Positions 17,368 through 27,363 of a stretch of DNA of 50,815 bases are shown here, one piece after another. The notes below the pieces were generated by a model that did no database searches, was not told where the DNA came from, and saw only the letters and a list, made by a program, of their open reading frames with translations. Numbering within the stretch: the first letter of the stretch is position 1; each line of letters opens with the position of its first letter. The position numbers and the translations under genes were made by a program. Source of the DNA: Halieaceae bacterium (GTDB lineage Bacteria > Pseudomonadota > Gammaproteobacteria > Pseudomonadales > Halieaceae); assembly GCA_002683335.1 (NCBI GenBank), contig NYTE01000049.1, forward strand, positions 13,561-64,375. Direction: 5' to 3'.

Positions 17368-20114
17368 CGGCGCTTTTTTCGCCAGGCCAGCGCTGGGTCA
17401 GTCACGCCGATGGCTCTCTCGGATTGGGAATCGTTACTCAAGTTGATGACCGACGGGTGACTTTGCATTTTCCAGCGGTTGAAGAGGAGCGGGTATACGC
17501 TACCGACCGCGCGCCTCTGACACGGCTTTTGCTTAAGAGCGGTGATCGGCTTGTGAGAATGGATGGCCTGGTCTTTACCGTGCTGTCTGTCGCGCAGCAA
17601 AACGGGCTGGCCACGTACGTGACCGAAGATGATGCCGGCCTGCGTCAAACAGTAAATGAGGCCGAACTGGATGCCCATGTCGAGCTCAACACCCCGGTTG
17701 AACGCCTATTGAACAATCAATTGGGAAAAACCGGCGATTTTGATTTACGGCGACTCACACTTGAGCACAGCGCTGCCGGCGAGGGATTCGGCTTGCAAGG
17801 CTTACTGGGGCCTCGCACATCCCTGCTGTCTCACCAACTCTATGTCGCATCCAGCATTGGGAAACAGTCAGCTCCCCGCGTGCTCCTGGCGGATGAAGTA
17901 GGTCTTGGAAAAACAATAGAGGCCGGATTGATTCTGAGCCAGCAGCTACTGCGGCAGCGAGTCTCGCGGGTTCTGGTGCTCACTCCAGAATCGCTGACAC
18001 ATCAATGGTTGGTTGAAATGCAACGGCGCTTCCACCTGTCGTTTTCGCTGCTGAACGAGGCGAGACTCGAAGACGGCGACCACGAAGAAGAGTTTTCCGA
18101 TAACCCGTTGGTCATATCTCCTCTCACCCTTTTTTCCGGCAAGAGCGAGCTCCAGCGAATCGTCGCAGGGTTGCACTGGGATATGGTGATTATTGACGAG
18201 GCGCATCACATTGCAGGATTACGCGAGCCCCAAACTGACCTGGGTGCGTTTGTTGCGCAGTTAGCGCATCGCTCAAGAGGCTTGCTGCTGTTAACAGCTA
18301 CACCCGAACAAGCAGGTCCAGAAAGTCACTTTGAAAGACTGCAACTCATCGACCCATCTCGATTTCCCGATTTCGACAAATTCATGCAGGGCCAAGCGCA
18401 ATTCTCGCACTGGAACCAGATCATCGAGCAAATCGAAGCTGGCTTACATCCAGAACTCCCCGACGGAATCGATGCGACGGACGACCCTGAAGGACAAATT
18501 CAACAGATGTTGGATCGATATGGGACCGGAAGGGTGCTTTACCGAAACTCTCGCCGCGCCGTGGCAGGATTCCCTCAGAGACATCTCCATCCCTACCCGC
18601 TGACAGCTCCCAGCCTGTATGCAGGGAGTTCCTGCTCTCTTCACCCAGAGCTCACAGTCTCGGAAGCAGATTGGATCGATGAGGACCCCAGAGTAGAGTG
18701 GCTTCGGGAGACACTCAGAGCGCTGCGACCAGAAAAGGTGCTCGTCATTTGTGCTCACAAGGAAACAGCGCTGGCTTTGGAGCATCACCTGCATTTCAAG
18801 GTAGGCGTCCGGTGTGCCGCATTTCATGAGTCACTCAGCCTCATTGAACGTGACAGGGCAGCGGCGTATTTCGCAGACGAGTTAGGGGGAGCTCAGGCGC
18901 TTATCTGCTCAGAGATTGGCAGCGAAGGGCGAAATTTTCAATTCGCTCATCACTTAATCTGCTTCGACTTGCCCGCCCATCCAGACCTTTTGGAGCAGAG
19001 AATCGGTCGGCTAGACAGAATCGGACAGAAGGCAGATATACACGTTCACGTGCCGTATCTCCTTGGCACCGCGCAAGAGACTTTGTTTTTCTGGTTACAA
19101 GACGGTCTCGGTGCATTTCAATCAACCTGCTCGTTCGGACATCAAATTTTCAGCGAATTCGAATCAACCCTCGACTCGGTCATGCAGGGCCATGAAGATC
19201 TGAAGCCGCTCATTGCCGCGACTCGCGAGCGACGGGAGCAACTTGCTATAGAGACCGAGCAAGGAAGGGACCGCTTACTGGAAAGACACTCCCATAACAG
19301 CGAGATCGGAAACCAGATTATTCGTAGCCTGGAAACGCGGGAATCAGCCACTGCGCTGCACGATTTCACCGAACATCTCTTCGACCGATTAGGGATCGAT
19401 CAAGAGTATCTGGAGGAGAATCTGTCAGTCATCAGGCCCACTGAAAACCTGGTTACCGGGCAATTACCCGGTCTTCATGAGGAAGGCGTAACGGCAACAT
19501 ATGATCGTGCCACTGCGCTGTCTCGAGAGGACGTACTGTTTCTCACCTGGGAACACCCCATCATTATGGAATCAATGTCGGTGCTTTTGGGCAGCGACAT
19601 TGGCAAGGCCAGTTTTGGCACATTCTCGCGCAAGGGCGTGCCTGCGGGTACGTTTCTGTTGGAAGCGGTTTTTCGTGTCGAGTGCTTAGCGCCCCGTTAC
19701 CTTGAAGCCGGGCAATTCCTCGACTACACACCAGTACGAATGTTAGTGACCAAAGACGGCCGGGAAGTAGGTGACAAATTATCAGCCGCTTATCTGGAAG
19801 AAGCGCTCCAATCTGTTCCCGGCGCCACAAGCGCAGCGGCTCTCAGCAAATTACGGACCATTTTGGAGTCTCTATTCAGCATCTTGGATCAGCGTGCGAG
19901 CGACGCTATCAGCCACCGGTTAGACGCAGCGGTCGACCGCGCGACAGGCTTTTATGAGAGTGAAAGTAGCCGGCTCACCTACCTGCGAACAATTAACCCA
20001 GGCATTACAGAGCAGGACCTCGAAGCGCTCGCAACGGAAGGATCAGCATGCATCGTCGCGCTTAAACAAACCACATCTGTACTGGAAGGCTTACGTGTTT
20101 GCGTCGCAGTGTGA
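17364..20114 (+). CDS. rapA: RNA polymerase-associated ATPase RapA (HepA)
   Basis: SWI2/SNF2-family ATPase that binds RNA polymerase and promotes its recycling. It is 916 aa. The N-terminal tudor-like region starts FSPGQRWVSHADGSLGLGIV. The helicase core has Walker A in LADEVGLGKTIEAG (about 173-186), DEAH in MVIIDEAHH, LLTATPEQ, and motif VI QRIGRLDRIGQ. The C-terminal region is RapA-specific in length. Its start overlaps the tatD-family gene (ATGA). The next gene converges with a 9-base gap. Confidence 0.96.
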   Translation: MTALFSPGQRWVSHADGSLGLGIVTQVDDRRVTLHFPAVEEERVYATDRAPLTRLLLKSGDRLVRMDGLVFTVLSVAQQNGLATYVTEDDAGLRQTVNEAELDAHVELNTPVERLLNNQLGKTGDFDLRRLTLEHSAAGEGFGLQGLLGPRTSLLSHQLYVASSIGKQSAPRVLLADEVGLGKTIEAGLILSQQLLRQRVSRVLVLTPESLTHQWLVEMQRRFHLSFSLLNEARLEDGDHEEEFSDNPLVISPLTLFSGKSELQRIVAGLHWDMVIIDEAHHIAGLREPQTDLGAFVAQLAHRSRGLLLLTATPEQAGPESHFERLQLIDPSRFPDFDKFMQGQAQFSHWNQIIEQIEAGLHPELPDGIDATDDPEGQIQQMLDRYGTGRVLYRNSRRAVAGFPQRHLHPYPLTAPSLYAGSSCSLHPELTVSEADWIDEDPRVEWLRETLRALRPEKVLVICAHKETALALEHHLHFKVGVRCAAFHESLSLIERDRAAAYFADELGGAQALICSEIGSEGRNFQFAHHLICFDLPAHPDLLEQRIGRLDRIGQKADIHVHVPYLLGTAQETLFFWLQDGLGAFQSTCSFGHQIFSEFESTLDSVMQGHEDLKPLIAATRERREQLAIETEQGRDRLLERHSHNSEIGNQIIRSLETRESATALHDFTEHLFDRLGIDQEYLEENLSVIRPTENLVTGQLPGLHEEGVTATYDRATALSREDVLFLTWEHPIIMESMSVLLGSDIGKASFGTFSRKGVPAGTFLLEAVFRVECLAPRYLEAGQFLDYTPVRMLVTKDGREVGDKLSAAYLEEALQSVPGATSAAALSKLRTILESLFSILDQRASDAISHRLDAAVDRATGFYESESSRLTYLRTINPGITEQDLEALATEGSACIVALKQTTSVLEGLRVCVAV

Positions 20115-20123
20115 GCCAAACTT

Positions 20124-22082
20124 TCAGGGCCGATACCAAATGGCAGAGGTATAGGCACGCTCCTGAATTGTGTCGGGGCGCCTTGTATCTATCTCGGAAT
20201 CCGCCAGCGCCAGCCTGTCGAGTAACGAGTGGCGCGCGGTGGGTATTTGCAAGACCCGCACGTAATAAAACGCCGCTCGCTGGGGGTCAAAGTCGGGGTC
20301 CTTCCATGCCACGGTCAAGCTCGACGCCCCAATCGAATTTGCCGTTAAGCCGGTTTGCACATCAACGCTTGAACCCACGGGCGTTAAGGAACCATCCTCG
20401 ACCACTCGATTCTCTCCAGCCCATGCCACGTCGTATACCTGCTCTCGTGTCATTCCAGAGGCATCGATTGAACCCTTAATGACCTGTACCCGATCAAGAT
20501 ACGCGCCTTTAGGGTCAGCTTGCGCCTCGATCAATAAACTAAATTGATCTCCTTCAGTCGCACCCACAATCTCACCCCCCATGGGTACAGCTTGCGGCGT
20601 AATGCTGGTCGGGTAAGTGGCTTCAGTCATCACCTCCTCTGCCAAATTCCATCCACCGAATACGCGCACAGCGATTCTCGGGCCGGTGGTAGCGTATACC
20701 TCACGTCGCCGCATCGCTGCGAGAATTGCCTCACGACTATTTTCAGTCGCCCAAACAGCCGCCAATCCCGAGGCACTCATACCCCAACCAAATGTGCCAC
20801 GCGCCTCGTCTGACCATCCTCCCGATTTGCGTGAAGGCACAGAGTCCATTGCCATCTTACCGTGAAAATTATCCTCTTCCGCCGAGGGTAATGCCGTATG
20901 TGCGTCAGTCGAACCAATCACTCCGAATTGGAAAGGGTTCACCCCTACCGAAGACTGTATGCTGAGACCGGTCCGCAAAGCACTGCGAATGTAGTCTCCT
21001 TCTTTTGGCACATAGTCTGTCCATTCTCGCTGGATATAGTAGGGGTAGGTCTCGAAATCACTGAAAGAATCTTCTGGCGAGAGAACCGGATGCGTCTCTG
21101 AATCTCCTTTTATTTGCGTAATCTCGACAACTGGCTCCCAGTACCGGCGAATTTGCGCATAGTCTTTGTCAATCTCGTTACCACGTATATCGCGGATATC
21201 GAACATGGAGCCCTTGGATATATTTGAATTGTGAGGAATCGCAATAAAATTGCCCCCCGTAGACGCACTAGTGCGCTCCAACCACGCCCACAAATCACTG
21301 GGAAACGAGCTGTCATCAAAACCGAAGGGCGCAAAGGTTTGCGCCTCTGCCGCGCCAATATCAGACATCACGATACGGTGCAGGTTAGCGCCACCGGGAA
21401 TAAGCGAGTACTCCCAGCCAATCAGCGCAGTAAAGGCGCCGGGCTGGTTGTGTCGGTCAGCTGCATCAGTGATCGTCCTCCACGTATCGATCTCAACCGT
21501 CGGTTGTCTAGGAATAAGACCTGCGGTTCGGTCATCCTCCCACCCCGCCATTGCCGTCACCGCGTCAGGCGATGGCTTGGGCAGAATAGAGGTAAAGAGT
21601 TTCCGGCCTGATTGGTCATCAATCGCATCGCGAAGCAAATACTGCACAAAGCGTGTCCAAAATCGATCACGCCAACCCAGCCCCTCTGTCACCATGGGGT
21701 TGAGATAGAGACTTCGAATTACACCAAGATACTCGGCATGGTCGGATACCACCAAAAAGTCGAGAGGCGTGCCAATCTGCACTCGCGCCTTGTGCCCGGG
21801 ATGCTCCACCGGAATCCCTTTTGCATAACGATAAGCGGTATCCGGCGTCGCGGTAAGATTCCCGTTGATGAAGGCGTCCGAAGAATATGTGGTGTGCAGG
21901 TGCGTATCACCCCACAAAAGCCGTTTCTGATCGGCCTTTATGTCCTCTGCGCTGCCACCCGCAGCGGGAATAAATACAGCGCATACAAAAGCCAGGAACG
22001 ATACTGCACTAGATCGCCCAACCCAAACGCCAATACCACTGGTTGAGCCAAGACGGCTATACCTCTCATGATCCCTGAGCAT
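20124..22082 (-). CDS. Exported DUF3604 protein
   Basis: 652 aa. The start at 22082 has a GGAGGG site seven bases upstream. An N-terminal signal peptide is likely after a basic stretch (hydrophobic core AVSFLAFVCAVFIPAAGG). The mature part opens with LLWGDTHLHTTYSSDAF and has FLVVSDHAEYLGV, FTALIGWEYS and VIGSTDAHTALPS. These histidine/aspartate motifs look like PHP-type metal hydrolase sites. DUF3604 proteins are frequent in marine gammaproteobacteria, but the reaction is not known. It may begin the leftward catabolic region or be independent. Confidence 0.88.
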   Translation of the reverse strand: MLRDHERYSRLGSTSGIGVWVGRSSAVSFLAFVCAVFIPAAGGSAEDIKADQKRLLWGDTHLHTTYSSDAFINGNLTATPDTAYRYAKGIPVEHPGHKARVQIGTPLDFLVVSDHAEYLGVIRSLYLNPMVTEGLGWRDRFWTRFVQYLLRDAIDDQSGRKLFTSILPKPSPDAVTAMAGWEDDRTAGLIPRQPTVEIDTWRTITDAADRHNQPGAFTALIGWEYSLIPGGANLHRIVMSDIGAAEAQTFAPFGFDDSSFPSDLWAWLERTSASTGGNFIAIPHNSNISKGSMFDIRDIRGNEIDKDYAQIRRYWEPVVEITQIKGDSETHPVLSPEDSFSDFETYPYYIQREWTDYVPKEGDYIRSALRTGLSIQSSVGVNPFQFGVIGSTDAHTALPSAEEDNFHGKMAMDSVPSRKSGGWSDEARGTFGWGMSASGLAAVWATENSREAILAAMRRREVYATTGPRIAVRVFGGWNLAEEVMTEATYPTSITPQAVPMGGEIVGATEGDQFSLLIEAQADPKGAYLDRVQVIKGSIDASGMTREQVYDVAWAGENRVVEDGSLTPVGSSVDVQTGLTANSIGASSLTVAWKDPDFDPQRAAFYYVRVLQIPTARHSLLDRLALADSEIDTRRPDTIQERAYTSAIWYRP

Positions 22083-22151
22083 GGTTATCCCTCCACCGAC
22101 GTGTCGCTTAGACTCGGAAATTGCTGCGGGCAGACAGCACAGAGAAGTCCC

Positions 22152-22946
22152 CTACTTACCCTGCCAATCTGGCTGACGCTTCTGAAAAAACGCCTTGATG
22201 GCCTCTCTCGAGTCCTCACTGGTGATACAGAAAGCCTGCAGTGCCGCTTCTTTGGAGATCGTATCAGAGAGGTTATGCGATGCCGAAAAAGCCATTGCCT
22301 CCTTTGTGTAACGCAACGCTAATGGCGAACGGTTTGCTAGCTCTTGTCCATACGTCATCGCATGCGCCGCAAAATCCTCATCGGGCAGAATCCGATTCGC
22401 CAATCCCCAGTCAACGGCCTTCTCAGCTGTCAGCTTCTCGCCAAACGCCATCAATTCATAAGCACGCTTGGCGCCGACCAAATTAGGCAGCAGCCAAGTA
22501 GCACCTCCGTCAGGAACCAAGCCGATACCTAGGAATGGTTGATAAAGGAAACTGCTCTCGGCCATCACGACCAGATCACAAGCCATCGCAAAAGAATAAG
22601 AAATACCCGCACAGGGCCCATTAATGGCGGCTATCCACGGTTTTCGCGCATGATGTATGGCCAGCACACCTGGTTTGTATTCGGCATTAAGTTGATCTTC
22701 GACTCCTTCGCCCCCATTTGGCATCGGCTCTGACGTGTCCGAGAGATCAGCACCTGCACCGAATGCCCTCCCCGCACCAGTTAAGATGACAACCCAGATA
22801 TCGTTATCAGCGTTGACCTCCTGCGCGGCCCGAAGAAATTCCCGGCGCTGGGTGCCATTGAAGCTATTGAGCTTGTCTGGCCGGTTAAAAGAGACCCTCG
22901 CAACGCGACCTTCACGCTCGATCAGTATGGTTTCGTAATCGCTCAT
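22152..22946 (-). CDS. Enoyl-CoA hydratase/isomerase family protein
   Basis: Crotonase-fold enzyme, probably hydrating 2-enoyl-CoA in beta-oxidation. From ATG 22946 (GGAGGAAACT-ATG, better than track start 22958) it is 264 aa. The oxyanion-hole segments are GAGRAFGAGADLS (about 60-72) and INGPCAGISYSFAMACDLV. The later segment FLGIGLVPDGGATWLLP carries an Asp in place of the usual second catalytic Glu pattern, so isomerase activity is also possible. It is the third gene of a leftward unit with the CoA-transferase/racemase and acyl-CoA dehydrogenase genes; the gap upstream is 17 bases. Confidence 0.9.
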   Translation of the reverse strand: MSDYETILIEREGRVARVSFNRPDKLNSFNGTQRREFLRAAQEVNADNDIWVVILTGAGRAFGAGADLSDTSEPMPNGGEGVEDQLNAEYKPGVLAIHHARKPWIAAINGPCAGISYSFAMACDLVVMAESSFLYQPFLGIGLVPDGGATWLLPNLVGAKRAYELMAFGEKLTAEKAVDWGLANRILPDEDFAAHAMTYGQELANRSPLALRYTKEAMAFSASHNLSDTISKEAALQAFCITSEDSREAIKAFFQKRQPDWQGK

Positions 22947-22963
22947 AGTTTCCTCCAAATAAA

Positions 22964-24106
22964 CTACCCTTTCTGCACTGCTGCACCCGAGCTCAACAAC
23001 TCAGCCACTTCCGATTCCGAAAGGCCAACCCCTTCTAAAACAGACACGGTATCGTTGCCGAGTGACCGCGTGCCGTGGCGAATTTCAGAGGGTGTCCTGG
23101 CAAATCGCGGCGCCGGACTGGGATGAATCATCCCACCCACATTCGTATAAACAGAGCGCTCGTTATTAGCCGCATATTGCGGCGCCTCGACCATCGTTAA
23201 CACGGGCGCAAAGCAGGCATCACTTCCCGCCATAACCGTATCCCACTCATCACGTGTTTTCGTTTTCAGTACGGCTGCTAGTTTTTCCTTCATTTCAGGC
23301 CAATGCGCACTGTCATGCTGCGCCTGAAACTGGGGGTCGCTGATCTCCGCGCGGGAGAGTAATTCTGCGTAAAACTGAGGCTCGATAGCACCAACAGCAA
23401 CATATTTTCCATCAGCGCACTCATAGGTATCGTAAAAATGTGCGGCGCCATCAAGAAGGTTAGCCTCTCGCGCCTCCGCATTCCAGGCACCAATTTGCTG
23501 GAAGCCCTGCATCATCCACATTAGTTGGGCCGTGCCGTCTACCATAGCAACGTCCACCACCTGCCCTTGACCAGACTTTGACGCTTCGAGGAGCGCGGCG
23601 AGAATACCGGTTACCAGTAGCATTCCCCCGCCACCAAAGTCGCCCACAAGGTTTAGAGGCACCACAGGACGCTCACCTCGACGCCCTATCGCGTGCAGCG
23701 CACCCGTGATTGCAATGTAGTTAAGGTCATGGCCCGCAGCTTGCGCAAGAGGCCCGGTTTGCCCCCAGCCGGTCATTCGAGCAAATACTAATCGTGGATT
23801 CCTGAGCAGGCACTCGTCAGGCCCAAAACCCAGTTTTTCGCAGACCCCCGGCCGGTAAGGATCAATCAGCGCATCCGCGTGCTCAATCAGCTTCATTAAT
23901 GCAGCGAGGCCCGCGGGCTGCTTAAGATCAAGCACAACGGATTTCTTATTTCGCCCGCTGACAGGCTCTGCCATTTTTGGGTCTGCCGCTCCCGGGCGCT
24001 CAATGCGAATTAAATCCGCCCCCATATCAGCGAGAATCATACCCCCCATCGGCGCGGGACCAATGCCCGCAAGCTCTATTACGGTGTAACCGCTCAGAGA
24101 TCCCAT
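22964..24106 (-). CDS. CaiB/BaiF family protein, alpha-methylacyl-CoA racemase-like
   Basis: Family III CoA-transferase fold. From ATG 24106 (M23 of the track; GAGGGTGGCG upstream) it is 380 aa. The N-terminus VIELAGIGPAPMGGMILADMG and GADLIRIERP match the alpha-methylacyl-CoA racemase branch more than true CoA-transferases. GHDLNYIAITGALHAIG and LVGDFGGGGM carry the His and Asp used by racemases. The likely role is to epimerise 2-methyl-branched acyl-CoA before beta-oxidation. It lies 10 bases after the acyl-CoA dehydrogenase gene. Confidence 0.86.
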   Translation of the reverse strand: MGSLSGYTVIELAGIGPAPMGGMILADMGADLIRIERPGAADPKMAEPVSGRNKKSVVLDLKQPAGLAALMKLIEHADALIDPYRPGVCEKLGFGPDECLLRNPRLVFARMTGWGQTGPLAQAAGHDLNYIAITGALHAIGRRGERPVVPLNLVGDFGGGGMLLVTGILAALLEASKSGQGQVVDVAMVDGTAQLMWMMQGFQQIGAWNAEAREANLLDGAAHFYDTYECADGKYVAVGAIEPQFYAELLSRAEISDPQFQAQHDSAHWPEMKEKLAAVLKTKTRDEWDTVMAGSDACFAPVLTMVEAPQYAANNERSVYTNVGGMIHPSPAPRFARTPSEIRHGTRSLGNDTVSVLEGVGLSESEVAELLSSGAAVQKG

Positions 24107-24116
24107 CTCGCCACCC

Positions 24117-25292
24117 TCAAAAATTACGCTGATTAAAGGCGTCGTAATGGTCGCCAAGACAATGCCGGCCAATAATCAACTTCATAATCTCTGAACTCCC
24201 TGCATAAATTGTCGCTATTTTTGCGTCGGCCGACTGACGGCTAATAGGGTACTCATCCATGAACCCGGCACCACCGTGCAGTTGCAAACCCTCGTCAGCA
24301 ACGCGTTGCTGTAATTCTGAAGTTTTTAATTTTGCGACAGCAGCGTCTTCGGCCGATAAAGTGCCAGCGTTGAATGCCAGCGCTGCTTGGTCAACGTAGC
24401 ATTGCGCAATATCGAGCTCTGCGCGCATTTCTGCCATTTTGAACTGCGTATTCTGCATGGTGGCGAGCGGCTTGCCGAAAACCTCTCGCTCACGGACGAA
24501 GTTTGCCGTGAGGTCCCAAGAAAGCTGCGCTGCAGCGAGGTAACCCATGGCACCCAACAGGCGCTCTTCAGCCAGACCCTCCATCAGATAATAAAACCCC
24601 TTATGGGCCTCCCCCAATACATTTTGCTTGGAAACTTTGACGTCATTGAAAAACAGTTCGGCGGTATCCTGCGCTTTCAAACCAAGCTTCTTCAAGTTCC
24701 GTCCACGTTCAAATCCTTCCCACTCGGGTTCCACCAAAAATAGGGTAATGGCATGAGGGTTGTTTTGCGGATCGGTTTTCGCCGCTACCACCACCAAATC
24801 ACAGTTAATGCCGTTCGAAATATAGGTTTTTTGGCCGTTCAGTTGCCAGTGGTCTTCGTGCTCAACCGCGTGAGTTCGCATCCCGGCCAAGTTACTCCCC
24901 GCGTCTGGCTCGGTCATCGCAACCGCGAGAATAATGTCTCCCGTCACGGCGCCAGGGATATAGCGCTCAATTTGCGCCTCCGTGCCGAAGCGGGTGATGT
25001 AAGGCGCCACGATGCGGCTGTGCAGCGAACCAAACCAGTCACTGCAGCGGGCATACGCCAATTCTTCAATAATCACCTGCTCCCAGCGAATATCATAATC
25101 GTCCATGCCACCGAAGCGCTCCTCCGGCCACACCATAAGGAACCCCTTGTTACCCGCTTTTTTAAAGACTTCTCGGTCGACCACGCCTTGCTCGCGGAAT
25201 CTTTCCATATCAGGGACAACCTCTTCGGCTAAAAATCGCCGATAGGCCTCGCGGAACATCGTCTGCTCGTCAGTAAATTGTCTGGTGAGCAT
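24117..25292 (-). CDS. Acyl-CoA dehydrogenase
   Basis: FAD enzyme for the first oxidation of acyl-CoA. It is 391 aa with the usual three domains. Signatures are AMTEPDAGSNLAGMRT (about 128-143), GQKTYISNG, and the C-terminal LQLHGGAGFMDEYPISR and YAGSSEIMKLIIGR. The likely catalytic base is Glu in YAGSSEIMK-type sequence, or earlier as in the family; chain-length specificity cannot be read. It starts ATG with GGAGGG five bases upstream and is the first gene of the acyl-CoA dehydrogenase - racemase - hydratase unit. The 222 bases upstream (25293-25514) hold no gene I can support. Confidence 0.93.
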   Translation of the reverse strand: MLTRQFTDEQTMFREAYRRFLAEEVVPDMERFREQGVVDREVFKKAGNKGFLMVWPEERFGGMDDYDIRWEQVIIEELAYARCSDWFGSLHSRIVAPYITRFGTEAQIERYIPGAVTGDIILAVAMTEPDAGSNLAGMRTHAVEHEDHWQLNGQKTYISNGINCDLVVVAAKTDPQNNPHAITLFLVEPEWEGFERGRNLKKLGLKAQDTAELFFNDVKVSKQNVLGEAHKGFYYLMEGLAEERLLGAMGYLAAAQLSWDLTANFVREREVFGKPLATMQNTQFKMAEMRAELDIAQCYVDQAALAFNAGTLSAEDAAVAKLKTSELQQRVADEGLQLHGGAGFMDEYPISRQSADAKIATIYAGSSEIMKLIIGRHCLGDHYDAFNQRNF

Positions 25293-25514
25293 GCCACCCT
25301 CCTCTCTTTATCTCTCACAAACCCGTGGACTGCGGTTGACGCTGACCATATCAATCACACGCCGCGCCCTACCCGGCGAGTTCGCCAATAAATCGGAACG
25401 CTTACAATCTGTTCAGCATTGTCTCGACCGCTCTGCCTTTTCAACCTGATGCGCCAGCGCCATCAACAGACATCACGGATATGATTACCGACACAAAACG
25501 AACCGTCTCGGATG

Positions 25515-27227
25515 CTAATCTGCCGAAGCGGGATCCAAGACCTCGCGTAACTCGCGTTTAAGAAACTTGCCATTCGCGTTGCGCGGAAGAGGCTCAGAAA
25601 GAAACCAGATGTACTTGGGCACCTTGAAGCCTGCTAACCGTGACCCCATGTGCTCACGAAGCCCCGGGGCGTCAAGCATCGCATCGGGTTTCAGATGCAC
25701 GGCAACACCCACCTCTTCACCCAGCCGGTCATCAGGCACGGCAAACGCAACCGTTTCCAGCACCGCCGGATGAGTGTAGAGCGCACTTTCAACCTCGGCA
25801 CAATAAATGTTTTCACCACCTCGCAAAATCATGTCTTTGGCACGATCAACCAAGTACAAGAAGCCGTCTTCATCGAAGTATCCAATATCGCCCGTATGCA
25901 ACCAACCGTCGACAATCGTTTCGGCTGTTGCCTCCGGTCGATTCAAATAACCCTTGATAACCGTTGCGCCCTTAACCAAAAGCTCCCCCGCCTCTCCCGC
26001 AGGAAGTGCCGCACCCTCCGCATTGACCACCTTTCCTTCGAGGGTCGGAACCAGTGGTCCACAGCTTTGAGGTCGCGCCACGAACAAGTCGCCTGTGGTA
26101 TAAGTGCTGATGCCACACACCTCGGTCATGCCATAACCCTGTGATGGCTTTGCTCGCTTTGTTGTCTCGACCACCTTACCTGGCAAGTCCGGATGCATAG
26201 CTGCACCCCCCCCACCCAGAGAATTAAGACTAGAGGTGTCGAAATCCTGAAAATCCGGATGTGCCAACAGCTCCCGCGCCATCATGGGAACAGCGCTGAG
26301 GGTATTGACCTTTTCTTGCTCAATCAATTTCAGGGCCTCTAGCGTGTCCCACTTGTACATCAGGACAAGTTTTCCGCCGCCCACGGTGCCACCCTGCATT
26401 ACACAATTATTTGCGGTTACATGAAAAAGTGGGGTTGCAACCAGAGATGTCGGCGCTGGCACAGATACGGGCGCATCGGGCGCTTCGCCACGATTCATTA
26501 CTTGCGTGGTGGCGAATATCTGCCCCATCGCTGCCACATTCATCACATTGTGTACGCAACCACGATGCGTCAACTGAGCCCCCTTTGGACGCCCAGTCGT
26601 ACCTGAGGTGTAAAAAATACAGGCGTCGTCATCAGGGTCAATTGCGGTGCTAGCGAGCTCGCCTTCTTCTTTTACTGCATCGGCCCACTGAACGGCGGGC
26701 ACCGCTGAATCAGAATCGCGCACTGCCACAATGCCGATATCAGGGAAATCACTCAGGATCTCGGCAAAGGTAGCCAATCGGCGATCATCAGCAATGAGCC
26801 ATTTCGGCTCAGAGTCTTTCAGAGCGTAAGCCATCTCGTCCGCCACCCACCAGGCATTCATGCCGACAGCGACACCACCCACAGCGATGATGCCCCAATA
26901 GGCAAAGATCCATTCCGGGTAATTCCGCATCGCGACGGCAACACGATCGCCGGAACCCACTCCCTGAGCGGTCAGCCAAGCAGAAAAATTCGCTACGATT
27001 CGCCCGGCTTCAGCATAGGTCCATCGCTCCTCGCCATAAACGATGTATTCCTGATCGCCATAACTTTGGCCCAGCAACCAGAAGTCTCGCAGACTCCCCG
27101 GTGCGTTCTTATAGGCCTTCAACTCATACCCGTCGCGTTTGATATTTGTCACTTCGAGAAATGCGCCCGGCGCCGTCACCATGTCCACAGCATGACGGTA
27201 ATAATCCACGATCTGGTCACCAAGCAT
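25515..27227 (-). CDS. AMP-dependent acyl-CoA synthetase/ligase
   Basis: Adenylate-forming enzyme, 570 aa, that activates a carboxylic acid to its CoA thioester. Motifs are the P-loop-like IFYTSGTTGRPKGAQLTH (about 208-225), GYGMTEVCG, the hinge WLHTGDIGYFDEDGFLYLVDR, and the C-terminal catalytic lysine region PRNANGKFLKREL. The acid chain length is unknown. An AGAGGG site lies 11 bases before the ATG. It is divergent from the phosphotransferase gene across a 239-base region that carries a palindrome. Confidence 0.94.
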   Translation of the reverse strand: MLGDQIVDYYRHAVDMVTAPGAFLEVTNIKRDGYELKAYKNAPGSLRDFWLLGQSYGDQEYIVYGEERWTYAEAGRIVANFSAWLTAQGVGSGDRVAVAMRNYPEWIFAYWGIIAVGGVAVGMNAWWVADEMAYALKDSEPKWLIADDRRLATFAEILSDFPDIGIVAVRDSDSAVPAVQWADAVKEEGELASTAIDPDDDACIFYTSGTTGRPKGAQLTHRGCVHNVMNVAAMGQIFATTQVMNRGEAPDAPVSVPAPTSLVATPLFHVTANNCVMQGGTVGGGKLVLMYKWDTLEALKLIEQEKVNTLSAVPMMARELLAHPDFQDFDTSSLNSLGGGGAAMHPDLPGKVVETTKRAKPSQGYGMTEVCGISTYTTGDLFVARPQSCGPLVPTLEGKVVNAEGAALPAGEAGELLVKGATVIKGYLNRPEATAETIVDGWLHTGDIGYFDEDGFLYLVDRAKDMILRGGENIYCAEVESALYTHPAVLETVAFAVPDDRLGEEVGVAVHLKPDAMLDAPGLREHMGSRLAGFKVPKYIWFLSEPLPRNANGKFLKRELREVLDPASAD

Positions 27228-27340
27228 ATTCGGTTTGCCCTCTAGATTTTTTTATAGTTGCGTTTGTTCCTGAGATTGAACCCAAAAGCCTGCGCAAGAT
27301 ACCCTAACGCCGTTACAACAGCCAGTTGCCGGGACGTGGG

Positions 27341-27363
27341 TATTGGCAGGTATAATGCCAATA
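27341..27363. promoter_or_regulatory. Palindromic operator overlapping a TATAAT box
   Basis: Perfect 8-bp inverted repeat TATTGGCA-N7-TGCCAATA. The 7-base centre contributes to a consensus -10 box, TATAAT, at 27351-27356, with a weak TTGCCG at 27326-27331 (19-base spacing). An arrangement with the operator lying over the -10 box is typical of a repressor site. It sits between the divergent acyl-CoA synthetase (start 27227) and phosphotransferase (start 27467). I do not recognise the regulator family. The rest of 27228-27466 shows no supported gene. Confidence 0.55.
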
